A program made the position numbers and the translations under genes. 27,120 nucleotides of DNA from Priapulus caudatus (Eukaryota > Priapulida > Priapulimorpha > Priapulimorphida > Priapulidae). The number at the start of each line of letters is the position of its first letter. The first letter of the stretch is position 1. The notes below the pieces were generated by a model. That model had not been told where the DNA came from, did not search any database, and saw only the letters and a program-made list of their open reading frames with translations. The stretch is from positions 68,526-95,645 of the forward strand of contig NW_014577255.1 in the NCBI RefSeq assembly GCF_000485595.1, written 5' to 3'. Shown one piece after another: positions 21,071 through 27,120 of the stretch.

Positions 21071-23591
21071 CACCCTGTACGCACACGCCATTATAGTGCG
21101 CGTTAATTGTACGCCGGTAATTAGCAGCAATCAGACGAGCACGGCGGTTATAAGATGACTTGCGGTGCTATGCGGTTCACACCATGCCGTATAATAGCAC
21201 GCAGGGCGTTCGACCTGTTATTGAGCAGCTTCGTTTTTTTCAGAGCAACGCAATATTTCCTTAATGAATTTACGACGAAACCTCGAGGTTCGCTTGATCG
21301 AAGGATGTATATGCATCACGCGCAGCACGCATACAGAGTCCGTATATATCATATACGTGCCGCACACAATCATACACGCTGCTAGTACGTCGCCGGTCGG
21401 AAGCGACGATTGGCCGCAATTTGCGCAAACGATGCTGTCATACTCGGTAATGAGCGAGCGTTTTTCTCCGCAAATTTACTCGACGATTTGCGGCGTAGGA
21501 AACCCAAAAAGTTGCCTACTTATTTACACGTAGAAACGCACGTTATATGATTCAGCACAAATAGAACCATTTGCGAATAGTTTTTCGCCGAATTTCTCGT
21601 ACAAATAACGGTTTCAACGAAGCTGCATGGAATAAATTGCGCCATAAATATCCCACGACTACATAACGGTATAACACGATCTGTCATCATGATCAGGAGG
21701 TAAAAACCATCGCGATCGCGTTTTTGCCAAGAATACGTAAAAAGCAAAGCAACTAGCCAACACAGAACAAAATAAACATTATTTATACGAATCGCACACT
21801 GTACACACACATGCACTTACACCGTGTACTCTCCACATGCGCCTGTGCGCGTGCGTAACTAAATAAGGGTAGCATCTGCACACACATTTATTGAGAGTAG
21901 ACCATAAAGGCTATATGACTACAAACCACCGTAGGCCTACTATGAATGTGTTATTGATCTAACAGCATGATATACTCACGTGCTTTGTTTGGGGGAAAAA
22001 TCAAACAATTGGTTTTTATTTAACATTTTTATGTGCTTCTTGAGCATTTACATGACAAACTGCCTGTTGATTTATAGAATAACGTCCCTAAATATTCAAA
22101 TATATATCCTTCCGTCGAATACATAGTAAGTGTTCGACAGAAAGATACAGTTATGTAGGTTTTACGTTGCGAGACACATGTTTGCACGGCCCGTTTACCC
22201 ATCTAACCAAAGTATCCACCTAGTCAGCTTTCCTATAAAATCGCATTTGAGTTAAAGAATGCAGCAACGCCGGGATGAAGATGACGAAATTTAGATCGGT
22301 GATAGACCCAACTGGTCAGAATATATGCCTAACCCCCGTCACACCGGGGTGGCGTCCTTACTGCGCTTCTACGGCGACAGAAAATGGGCCCAGAGCGCGC
22401 CAAGGTCGCCATAAGCGTGGTATAAGCGTGGTGGAAACGCCAGACATCGTGCTGTGGTCGCCATGGTCGCCAATGATCGCCAATGATCGCCGAGTCACGG
22501 CGTTTGTTTTGAGCATGTTCAAAACAAACGCCAAGGTTCGGCGATCTGACCTGGAACGCGGTAAGAACGCGGTGGGTTCGCGTTTGTCGGCGACCTTGTA
22601 CATTTTCTGGTCGCCGTACGGTCGCGGATGGTCGCGGATGGTCGCCGTCCGGTGTGACGGGGGTGTAATATACGAAACTGCTTTTTCAGGAAATTCGAGT
22701 GGAATCATGTAGGGCCGTTCTTCCGAGGATTGAGATATTAGCTGTTTTTAACAAGCAAGATTCAACGGGACGGGCTTCTGTAGCGTGATACATCTGTATT
22801 TTTCACGGTCAAGGAATCAATGTAGCAGTTCTGCACGGCTTTATGTTGTCTAGTTGCTTAATTAACCTATGTTAAATGTTAGCGGAGTACCTGAATTAAC
22901 ACTATATGACACTAGGTGGTCTTATTCCTTAATTAACCTATGTTAAATGTTAGCGGAGTACCTGAATTAACACTGTATGCCACTAGGTGGTCTGTTTGCT
23001 TAATTAACCTACGTTTAATGTTAGCGGAGTACCTGTAATAACACTTCATGCCACTAGGTGGTCTTATTGCTTCATAAATCTTAGAGGGAAACTGACGACA
23101 GCATTGTGTGACGCCATAGGTCTTCAACGTAAGTAACACAATATAACTAATGTTTAGTATTAGATGGGTACTCACAATAGTACTGTATGACGCTAGATAT
23201 CTGCTTAAATAACCAATGTTTAGCGATGGATAAGTACGTATAACAGAACTGTATGATTCTAGATATCATAACAGCTTCAATAACCAATATTTAGCATTAG
23301 ATGGGTACTCACAATAGCACTGTATGACGCTAGGTAACTGCTTCAATAACCCACGTTTGGTGTTGGAGGGCTACTTGGGACCGCCCTGTATGACACTGGA
23401 TAGCTGGCGGAAGCACGCGCATACCTTTACTGCTGTCATCGTCCACCAGGATCACCTCCTTGATGAGTTGTGGAGGAGAGTTCTTGATGACAGACCATAC
23501 GGTGCGCACGAGCGTCGAGAAGTGCTCGTTGTGGAACGGAATCACTATGCTGACCTGCGGAAGCTTATCTGAGTATTTCTTAGTCTTGCAC
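6263..23591 (-). CDS. GALNT10: Polypeptide N-acetylgalactosaminyltransferase, GALNT10-like, partial, with three alternative catalytic-loop exons
   Basis: This Golgi enzyme transfers GalNAc from UDP-GalNAc to Ser/Thr of acceptor proteins or prior glycopeptides, starting mucin-type O-glycans. In transcript order the exons are 23591-23425, 18080-17892, 16934-16757, 14673-14556, one of 9938-9825 / 9715-9602 / 8974-8864, then 8445-8224, 7926-7816, 7174-7031 and 6415-6263 (TGA). With one alternative exon these give 464 residues; human GALNT10 has 603, so the cytoplasmic tail, anchor, stem and about the first third of the GT-A domain lie right of the window. Visible motifs are IPFHNE, VDDDSS, the metal-binding DSH in [33 protein letters not shown], and the third metal-binding His in GHIYR. 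The lectin domain follows (LCID, CFDV, QQW, CLDSN, QKW). Closest match by eye is GALNT10 (MDEY-(K)[22 protein letters not shown]). All junctions keep phase and no stop is seen. Confidence 0.93.
6728..6836. repeat. Degenerate (CATC/CATT)n microsatellite
   Basis: Tetranucleotide-like runs of cgtc, catc and catt in the intron 6416-7030 of the GALNT10-like gene, followed by pyrimidine-rich sequence to about 6980. The overlapping long + strand open frames are repeat artefacts (Ser/His/Pro-rich). Confidence 0.85.
7031..7174 (-). CDS. GALNT10: GALNT10-like lectin-domain exon (beta repeat)
   Basis: Acceptor ttttctgtgattttcag and donor GTAAGT; 144 bases, phase 0 to phase 0. It reads [20 protein letters not shown], then [20 protein letters not shown], then NQQWKYNY. 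The CFD and QQW motifs are the ricin-type CLD/QXW pair; human GALNT10 has VFTFTWREDIRP, FCFD and GNQLWKY. Confidence 0.94.
7392..7636. mobile_element. Tigger/pogo-like MITE
   Basis: A 245-bp element with terminal inverted repeats CAGTTAGACCTCTATTATCC and, at the other end, CAGTCAAACCTCGGTTATCC (about 19 of 24 bases equal), flanked by TA on both sides (7390-7391, 7637-7638). The ACCTC..TTATCCGA ends and the TA target duplication are typical of the pogo/Tigger branch of Tc1/mariner. No transposase is present. It sits in the intron between the two exons 7174-7031 and 7926-7816. Confidence 0.88.
7816..7926 (-). CDS. GALNT10: GALNT10-like exon, start of lectin domain (alpha repeat)
   Basis: Acceptor cattcgatttgtag and donor GTAAGT; 111 bases, phase 0 both sides. 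It reads [20 protein letters not shown] then [17 protein letters not shown], aligning to human IRNVGTGLCADTK and the EGCVRGRGE stretch. The LCID motif opens the first ricin-type repeat. Confidence 0.9.
8019..8079. repeat. (ACGC)n microsatellite
   Basis: About fifteen perfect acgc units in the intron 7927-8223. It creates a spurious His/Ala/Arg/Thr open frame. Confidence 0.97.
8224..8445 (-). CDS. GALNT10: GALNT10-like exon, end of catalytic domain and linker
   Basis: Acceptor cctcaattcgtgtag, donor GTGATA (a weak donor); 222 bases, phase 0 both sides. It reads [20 protein letters not shown], then [20 protein letters not shown], then [20 protein letters not shown] and [14 protein letters not shown]. 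Human GALNT10 has NLKRVAEVWMDEYAEYIYQR and CKSFKWFMTKIAWDLP at the same places. This is the exon to which each alternative loop exon would be joined. Confidence 0.95.
8864..8974 (-). CDS. GALNT10: Alternative catalytic-loop exon, copy c (proximal to common downstream exon)
   Basis: Acceptor acacaattcttgtgtag, donor GTAAGG; 111 bases, phase 0 both sides. It reads [20 protein letters not shown] then [17 protein letters not shown] (37 residues). The His of GHIYR corresponds to the third Mn2+ ligand of GalNAc-Ts (His359 in GalNAc-T2), and the residues after it form the flexible loop that closes over UDP-GalNAc. This copy keeps the RK pair found in human GALNT10 (GHIYRKY), so it may be the ancestral type. 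Its loop is one residue shorter than in the other two copies. It matches copy b at 26 of 37 positions. Confidence 0.93.
9602..9715 (-). CDS. GALNT10: Alternative catalytic-loop exon, copy b
   Basis: Acceptor ttgttctgttgacag, donor GTAAGT; 114 bases, phase 0 both sides. It reads [20 protein letters not shown] then [18 protein letters not shown] (38 residues). It holds the same [13 protein letters not shown] and GDFLGR blocks as copy c, with Gln in place of the Lys after GHIYR and Asp in place of the first Gly of CGG. Only 109 bases of intron separate it from copy a. A third copy of the same protein segment in the same gene cannot be a constitutive exon along with the others without repeating the loop. 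Confidence 0.93.
9825..9938 (-). CDS. GALNT10: Alternative catalytic-loop exon, copy a (most diverged)
   Basis: Acceptor cctttacatctag, donor GTGAGT; 114 bases, phase 0 both sides. It reads [20 protein letters not shown] then [18 protein letters not shown] (38 residues). The metal-binding His and GHIYR are intact, so it should still be catalytic, but the loop after them ([14 protein letters not shown]) is unlike the proline-rich loops of copies b and c. It matches copy b at about 24 of 38 positions. It is first in transcript order. Confidence 0.92.
9939..11155. other. Intron segment, no feature recognised
   Basis: Part of the 4.6-kb intron (9939-14555) upstream of the alternative exons. I looked for further copies of the PCSR-GHIYR exon on the - strand and saw none here. 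Open frames at 10873-11134 match nothing I know. Confidence 0.5.
11156..11497. mobile_element. Small TIR element with GGAGTCC/GGACTCC repeats
   Basis: Ends read CAGGGTGCGAAATTAAC and, inverted, CAGGGGTAGAAGTTAAC, flanked by CCATGT on both sides (11150-11155 and 11498-11503). The interior carries several copies of gactccctg / ggagtcc near both ends, like subterminal transposase-binding repeats. No transposase. The CAGGG start suggests a hAT-type relative, but the shared flank is 6 rather than 8 bases, so the family is open. Confidence 0.65.
12159..12680. repeat. Cluster of palindromes with shared TATCAGGAGC-like ends
   Basis: P1 12159-12245 (19-bp arms CAAGAGCTAATAATACCTT); P2 12251-12291 (17-bp arms TATCAGGAGCGTATAAT); P3 12550-12630 (25-bp arms); P4 12632-12680 (arms TATCAGGAGCTAATAAT and on). 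All begin TATCAGG or CAAGAG and end with the inverse, but the inner sequences differ. Confidence 0.9.
13088..13133. repeat. Palindrome P5 of the TATCAGGAGC family
   Basis: TATCAAGAGCTAATAATAAC with its inverse ending TAGCTCCTGATA. It is the P4 counterpart in the second unit of the tandem duplication, with a slightly shorter centre. Confidence 0.88.
13501..13645. repeat. (AC)n/(ACGC)n microsatellite
   Basis: Mixed acgc, gcgc and ac runs ending in a pure (AC) tract to 13645. The long Cys/Val or His/Thr open frames on both strands are artefacts of this tract. Confidence 0.95.
13646..14555. other. Intron segment, no feature recognised
   Basis: End of the intron upstream of the alternative exons, between the microsatellite and the exon 14556-14673. 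No repeat, RNA gene or extra loop exon is evident. Confidence 0.45.
14556..14673 (-). CDS. GALNT10: GALNT10-like exon with Gal/GalNAc-T WGGEQYE motif
   Basis: Acceptor cattttctcttcgtctag, donor GTACGA; 118 bases, phase 2 to phase 0. It reads (K)[20 protein letters not shown], then [19 protein letters not shown], almost identical to human [20 protein letters not shown] and GYDPGLEIWGGEQYEISFK. It ends exactly before the VWQC start that each alternative exon provides. Confidence 0.96.
14674..16756. other. Intron with microsatellite and one palindrome
   Basis: A 2.1-kb intron. It holds an (ACGC)-type run at 15202-15259 and a 42-bp palindrome at 16551-16592. The GC-rich stretch 15577-15825 has open frames on both strands but resembles no protein I know. 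Confidence 0.5.
16551..16592. repeat. 42-bp palindrome (TCAGGGGTTAATAATGACAAA)
   Basis: Two 21-base arms, TCAGGGGTTAATAATGACAA plus A and its inverse, with one mismatch and no loop. It resembles P4 and P5 at 12.6-13.1 kb in both end and centre (TAATAATGACAAA) and a half copy at 25144-25166. Confidence 0.92.
16757..16934 (-). CDS. GALNT10: GALNT10-like catalytic exon ([11 protein letters not shown])
   Basis: Acceptor cctcgcgtgtttcag; two bases complete Glu, then [58 protein letters not shown]. The donor must be the GT at 16756-16755 (AA|GTAGG): using the next GT would read through a TAG. Human GALNT10 has RKTIVCPMIDVIDHDDF and AMRGAFDWEMYYKRIP. Confidence 0.95.
16935..17891. other. Intron with a hairpin next to the 5' splice site
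   Basis: A 957-base intron. Only the hairpin at 17822-17875 is notable; the rest shows no repeat or gene that I recognise. Confidence 0.5.
17822..17875 (-). promoter_or_regulatory. Intronic hairpin close to a 5' splice site
   Basis: Perfect 15-base arms GTACTATAGCCCTTG (17822-17836) and the inverse (17861-17875), with a third related piece AAGGGCTATAAG (17839-17850) in the loop that can pair with the left arm instead. In the transcript the hairpin starts about 16 bases after the donor at 17891. A role in splicing is inference only. Confidence 0.55.
17892..18080 (-). CDS. GALNT10: GALNT10-like catalytic exon with DSH metal-binding motif
   Basis: Acceptor cctctcacag; GT completes Gly, then [69 protein letters not shown] holds the Asp-X-His that binds Mn2+ and the donor diphosphate. 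Donor GTGCGT at 17891. Human GALNT10 has KREGLIRTRMLGASVATGDV and [17 protein letters not shown]. Confidence 0.96.
18081..18916. other. Intron segment, no feature recognised
   Basis: Start of the 5.3-kb intron 18081-23424 at its 3' end. It leads into the 57-bp minisatellite. No gene is recognised. Confidence 0.45.
18917..19845. repeat. 57-bp minisatellite
   Basis: About 16 copies of a unit starting gcgccaccatgcgagaatca and running through acggtaccatggccccgcga and caccaacactgctagca (57 bases). Copies at 19510-19845 are nearly identical; copies from 18917 to about 19500 carry many small insertions and deletions. Because 57 is a multiple of three and the unit lacks stops in several frames, it produces long repetitive open frames on both strands (19464-20027 +, 19390-19917 -), which I do not regard as genes. 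Confidence 0.93.
19846..22331. other. Intron segment rich in simple sequence
   Basis: It holds an AT-rich patch near 20080-20140, an (AAAT) run at about 20444-20465, a pyrimidine tract 20855-20992 and (TA)n at 21018-21067. No exon of the GALNT10-like gene or other recognisable gene is seen. Confidence 0.5.
21018..21067. repeat. (TA)n microsatellite
   Basis: About 25 alternating TA units after one interrupting acatat, directly after a long CT-rich tract. Confidence 0.96.
22332..22664. mobile_element. MITE-like element with ACCCCCGTCACACCGG ends
   Basis: Perfect 16-base inverted ends, ACCCCCGTCACACCGG at 22332-22347 and its inverse at 22649-22664. TA is present near both ends (possible target site). 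The interior is full of gtcgcc/ggcgac words in both orientations and has a 34-base palindrome at its centre (22499-22532, arms GGCGTTTGTTTTGA). The open frames on both strands here are by-products of this symmetry. Confidence 0.8.
22857..23410. repeat. 71-bp tandem array beside a 5' splice site
   Basis: About eight units. The first three start at 22857, 22928 and 22999 (cttaattaacct), exactly 71 bases apart and nearly identical; a fourth unit begins at 23070. Later units are diverged but keep the tatga(c)gctag(g) mark (near 23108, 23186, 23252, 23324, 23390). The array ends about 15 bases from the exon donor at 23424, so it forms the first 570 bases of the intron in the transcript. Confidence 0.9.
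23425..23591 (-). CDS. GALNT10: GALNT10-like exon, start of GT-A domain (IPFHNE)
   Basis: Acceptor tttcttgcag; one base, then [55 protein letters not shown], and G of a split Gly codon at donor GTATGC. Human GALNT10 has [20 protein letters not shown] and EIVLVDDFSD. The missing upstream exon must end in phase 2. I found no match for it up to 27120, so it is off the window. Confidence 0.95.
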
Positions 23592-24287
23592 CTGCAAGAA
23601 ACAGACGACGACCATGTGATTAAAGGGATGGAACAGTGCCGACATGGGCACGTGCATGCACAGGTAGGTAAAGATAGGTTGACACCTGCATGCCTAATTT
23701 ACCCATCTTTGTAATAGTTGTAAGTGTGATACGAGAGGTGGCAACTAGTGCATTATTGTATAAAGTATATAATGGAGAGTGACCGGTCATTTATCATAAC
23801 AGGGGGCATGCGACGACAGTGCCATTATCTATTACATCTATTGAGCCCAAGAAGAATGATACAAGGATGGCAGTTGGCGTAATAGCGGGATGAACTAATA
23901 CTCTCCCACTTTTATGTGGCAAAAGTCTACACCCAAGTAAGTTTGTAATAGTTGAGTGCTACAACCCGCCGTAGCACATAACACAGCAAGAATATCCAGA
24001 CGCCGAAAAATCTTTGCCGATTCTGCAGCCGTCTCTAATGCTCCATAATAAGCTTCCAAAATGTCATCATTTTCAGAAAATTGGTGAAAGTGTCAGTCAA
24101 TATTATATTCTCCGTAGCCTTTGACAGCAATCTCGGGCAAAAAAACGACCACTGCACTGGCTAAGTGAGCGCAAATGAAGTGTAATAACTGTTTCATTAG
24201 GCATAACCGACGTGTCCCGTTACTCAAACTACAGTATCCACTAATCAGTTTCGTGACCAACGAGGCAATTAGGCAAGTATGACAGCT

Positions 24288-24403
24288 CTTACTACAATAA
24301 ATTATTGCGTATAAACTTGGATCTGGAATTTAAATAAAATTTATATATATATATATAAATTTTATTTATATTCCAGATCCTAATTTATTGTTGTAAGAGG
24401 TAT
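24288..24403. repeat. 115-bp fold-back element
   Basis: Outer arms ACTACAATAAATTA and inverse of TAATTTATTGTTGT, inner arms GGATCTGGAATTTAAATAAA (from 24319) and the inverse (to 24380) around a (TA) centre. The left side has about 14 extra bases between outer and inner arms. It could be a decayed MITE or a hairpin-prone AT tract. Confidence 0.8.
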
Positions 24404-24840
24404 AGTAAGGAGTATATATTGAATATATATTCAATCAAGAGAAGATATCGTTTAAGTTCGTTTTCACTAACCTGTCACTCAAAATATAGCAAGCAGCAGC
24501 AGGAGTAGGCATGTACAATAATGACCACAATGTACTTCTCGTGTCTTAGCTATACGTATACAACTCTACGTGGTGACTACACGCATCCATACTGTCTGTA
24601 ACGGCTACCTAATATTCGCCCACTTTTTTTATGTTTACGCTTGCATATAAATTTTATTGCATATGATTCCTGGGCATCATAAAATTTACGGTGGATCCTA
24701 ACCAGACATTGCCGCAGCGACATAAAGCGAGGGACACGCGCATATGTGCATAAAAACGTGAGCACGATGTCCTGATGACATTCCATATTTAGGAATGACT
24801 TCATATCACATTTCACGAAGTCTAGATGCGAACACATACG

Positions 24841-24883
24841 CACACGCACGCACGCACGCACACACACACACACACGCGCGCGT

Positions 24884-24946
<63 letters not shown>
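24841..24946. repeat. (CA)n/(ACGC)n microsatellite
   Basis: acgc units, a short cgcgcg run, then about 29 CA units. It yields poly-Cys/Val frames on the - strand that are not genes. Confidence 0.97.
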
Positions 24947-24947
<1 letters not shown>

Positions 24948-25143
24948 ATCACGTAATGAAAGAATGTCATAGCAACGGTGTAGAAACAACGCAGGCCATG
25001 TCAATTTGACAGACAGACGTTAGCTTGCCTGTTACGTTCATCAGATCGATGAACCCCTCACAGCACGGCGATCACAACGCGCACAGCCACGCGAAAACAG
25101 AAACATGAAGCGAAATATAAACAATATCAATAGAAAAATAGAA

Positions 25144-25161
25144 TCAGGGGTTAATAATAAC

Positions 25162-25166
<5 letters not shown>
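25144..25166. repeat. Half copy of the 42-bp palindrome
   Basis: TCAGGGGTTAATAATAACAA then att matches the left arm of the palindrome at 16551 with one difference, and then runs straight into the (GA)n tract; no right arm follows. Confidence 0.7.
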
Positions 25167-25218
<52 letters not shown>

Positions 25219-25367
25219 GTTGACTGAGAGAGAGCTAGACGCAGAGCGAGAGAGACAGTGTGAGAGGAAGAGAGAGCTAGAGATAGACAGGGAAAGGGAG
25301 AGAGAAAGAGAGAGAAAAAGAAAAAAAAAGAGAAAGAGAGGGGGAGACGGACAGATCGAGCGAGAGA
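25167..25367. repeat. (GA)n microsatellite and purine tract
   Basis: About 26 GA units, then degenerate GA-rich sequence to about 25367. The Glu/Arg-rich + frame and Ser/Leu-rich - frame that cover it are artefacts. Confidence 0.95.
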
Positions 25368-25479
25368 GACTTAGATTCGTGCTGGTACACTCATACACGA
25401 TCCGCGATAATCGTACTGGTCTAGGACAAACGCTCACGCATGCACGTCCACAAACAAACCATTTGTATTTCGAGCAGAC

Positions 25480-25692
25480 CAAGGAGCTAAATATAACAAG
25501 GAGAGGAAGCGCCGCCATATTAGGCCCAAATTTGGGTTCGGCAAAGACCATAGAACAGATTAGTGTTCTATTGTCTCTGGGTTCGGTCTGCACAGCAGTT
25601 TCAGCTGATTATGATCCATAGATGGCGCCCTTGAGGCGAAAAGCGCACAGCAAATCCGCTTCCTCTCCTTGTTATATTAATTTAGCTCTTTG
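25480..25692. mobile_element. hAT-like MITE with 8-bp target duplication
   Basis: Inverted ends CAAGGAGCTAAAT and CAAAGAGCTAAAT continue into longer arms (25485-25511, 25657-25687: ATAACAAGGAGAGGAAGCG), flanked by the direct repeat GAGCAGAC (25472-25479, 25693-25700). The centre has a small hairpin, ATAGAACA / TGTTCTAT (25550-25571). End type and 8-base duplication fit a non-autonomous hAT element. No transposase. Confidence 0.8.
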
Positions 25693-26075
25693 GAGCAGAC
25701 AAGAGCAGCGATCGAATAAATCTCGAAACAATATTTCTGACGACTCTTACAACGACGACGAGATTTGCTGGCTGTGCAGCTTCGCGACAGCGCAACGCGC
25801 GCTTACGTGCGGTGCCAAACGATGCCAGTGACATTCCGAAGATTCATGATCAGAGGCGCGCGTCGGTTACGTGAAAACAGACGATTCAATCGCGGTTATG
25901 GGGCTACGCGTAGCGAGATCCAGCGTGTAATTACGCTGTCTGTATTTCTCTAGGCACCCGAGTGACGGCCGTTATTTCACTGATGCAGAGCGCGAATGAC
26001 GCTGACACTGACACGCGGAGAAGCGAGCGGGTTCACGCAGGTGTCGGCGCCCATCCTCACAATACCCCTACACAC

Positions 26076-26316
26076 AGTGGCGCCCGCAGATAGAAGCACT
26101 GGAAGCACTGAATTTTAGGTTAAACAATTTTGTTCCTACATTTTGTTCCTAAATCTCTCTCGCAAGAATCACCAGATTGCATCTCCAGATGTCTACCATT
26201 CAAAAAATTTCAGGGGGGGGGCATGCTATGAGCAGGCGACGGCGCTTGCTTTTTATTATCACTGAGGATTTTATCATTCTGTGCTTCTACTTTCTTAAGA
26301 CCTGTGGGCGCCAGTG
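26076..26316. mobile_element. Small TIR element flanked by CCTACACAC
   Basis: Ends AGTGGCGCCCGCAG and, inverted, ACTGGCGCCCACAG, flanked by the 9-base direct repeat CCTACACAC (26067-26075, 26317-26325). The interior has a G-run (26214-26220) and no coding capacity. A 9-base duplication would fit a Mutator-type element, but the family is not certain. The right flank is the first unit of the minisatellite that follows. Confidence 0.7.
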
Positions 26317-27120
26317 CCTACACACATCACCTGCTCCTACACACATCGCCTGCTTCTACACACATCGCCTGCTTCTACACACATCGCCTGCTTCTACACA
26401 CATCGCCTGCTCCTACACACATCGCCTGCTCCTACACACATCGCCTGCTTCTACACACATAGCCTGTCACTACACACATCGCCTGCTCCTACACACATCG
26501 CCTGCTCCTACACACATCGCCTGCTCCTACACACATCGCCTGCTCCTACACACATCGCCTGCTCCTATACACATCGCCTGCTCCTACACACATCGCCGAA
26601 GCAGGAGCAGGTGATGTGTGTAGAAGCAGGCGATGTGTGTAGGAGCAGGCGATGTGTGTAGGAGCAGGCGATGTGTGTAGAAGCAGGCGATGTGTGTAGA
26701 AGCAGGAGCAGGCGATGTGTGTAGGAGCAGACGATGTGTGTAGGAGCAGATGCTCCTACACACATCGCCTGCTCCTACATACATCGCCTGCTCCTACATA
26801 CATCGCCTGCTCCTACATACATCGCCTGCTCCTACACACATCGCCTGCTCCTACACACATCACCTGCTTCTACACACATCGCCTGCTTCTACACACATCA
26901 CCTGCTTCTACACACATCGCCTGCTTCTGCTTCTACACACATCACCTGCTCCTACACACATCGCCTGCTTCTACACACATCGCCTGCTCCTACACACATC
27001 ACCTGCTCCTACACACATCGCCTGCTCCTACACACATCGCCTGCTTCTACACACATCGCCTGCTCCTACACACATCGCCTGCTCCTACACACATCGCCTG
27101 CTTCTACACACATCGCCTGC
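26317..27120. repeat. 19-bp minisatellite with an internal inverted block
   Basis: The unit is cctacacacatcgcctgct (19 bases) with variant positions cctcct/cttct and cgcct/cacct. It runs from 26317 past the window end, about 40 units. From about 26598 to 26750 the units lie in the opposite orientation, and both switch points are inverted repeats (taggagca/tgctccta at 26750). As the unit lacks stops in most frames, repetitive open frames appear on both strands and are not genes. Confidence 0.95.

Larger units (their letters stand above)
23592..26075. other. Upstream intron of the GALNT10-like gene
   Basis: No coding exon recognised. It holds a fold-back at 24288-24403, CA and GA microsatellites (24857-24946, 25167-25218), a half palindrome at 25144-25166 and a MITE at 25480-25692. 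The open frames at 25622-25953 do not resemble known proteins. Confidence 0.5.

Noticed and set aside
22275-22712. Open frames of 145 (+) and 116 (-) codons
   Set aside because: They fall in the MITE 22332-22664, whose symmetry opens both strands; no recognisable domain.
25144-25621. Glu/Arg-rich + frame and Ser/Leu-rich - frame
   Set aside because: Direct translation of the GA microsatellite and purine tract.
26177-26784. Repetitive proteins rich in THIACSY or HRLLLHTSPA
   Set aside because: All frames of the 19-bp unit are open, so every frame and both strands give such proteins; typical minisatellite artefact.
23592-27120. The next upstream exon of the GALNT10-like gene
   Set aside because: No - strand frame resembles the expected segment before [11 protein letters not shown]; it is presumably beyond the window.
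1-27120. CRISPR array, bacterial operon or tRNA genes
   Set aside because: The tandem repeats here have no unique spacers of CRISPR type, the genes are spliced eukaryotic genes, and I saw no tRNA-like B box with a matching cloverleaf.

Overview
The window is nuclear DNA from an animal, most likely a marine invertebrate, but the species cannot be named from the sequence. The evidence is spliced genes with phased introns, two conserved animal proteins, one intron with U12-type signals, and introns packed with microsatellites, minisatellites and small inverted-repeat transposons. Nothing here is bacterial or viral.

Two genes are supported, arranged tail to tail. (1) Bases 694-2636, + strand: the last four coding exons of signal peptidase complex subunit 3 (SPCS3), about 130 residues; the N-terminal exon(s) lie left of the window. 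Its first intron here (768-1630) starts ATATCCTTT and ends in AC after a CCTTGAC branch-point match, so it reads as a minor-spliceosome AT-AC intron. (2) Bases 6263-23591, - strand: the catalytic core and ricin-type lectin domain of a polypeptide N-acetylgalactosaminyltransferase of the GALNT10 type. I place 11 exons, which give a 464-residue C-terminal part when one of three alternative exons is used; the N-terminal anchor and stem exons lie right of the window. The two 3' ends are 3.6 kb apart.

The main discovery is inside the GALNT10-like gene. Between the exon ending in the WGGEQYE motif and the exon starting NYKRVAETW there are three tandem homologous exons (9825-9938, 9602-9715, 8864-8974). 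All are phase 0 on both sides, all have good splice sites, and each encodes the same 37-38 residue piece: the third metal-binding histidine and the flexible catalytic loop after it. The layout is that of mutually exclusive exons that would swap the active-site lid of one glycosyltransferase while leaving the rest of the enzyme and its lectin domain unchanged.

The rest is intron and intergenic sequence. It holds a fold-back locus with a 455-bp tandem duplication and a family of palindromes with shared ends (11.96-13.54 kb); a 57-bp minisatellite (18.9-19.85 kb); a 71-bp tandem array touching a 5' splice site (22.86-23.4 kb); a 19-bp minisatellite with an internal inversion, running off the right end (26.3-27.12 kb); several MITE-like elements with target duplications; and long microsatellites. 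Many long open frames in these repeats are artefacts of repeat periodicity.
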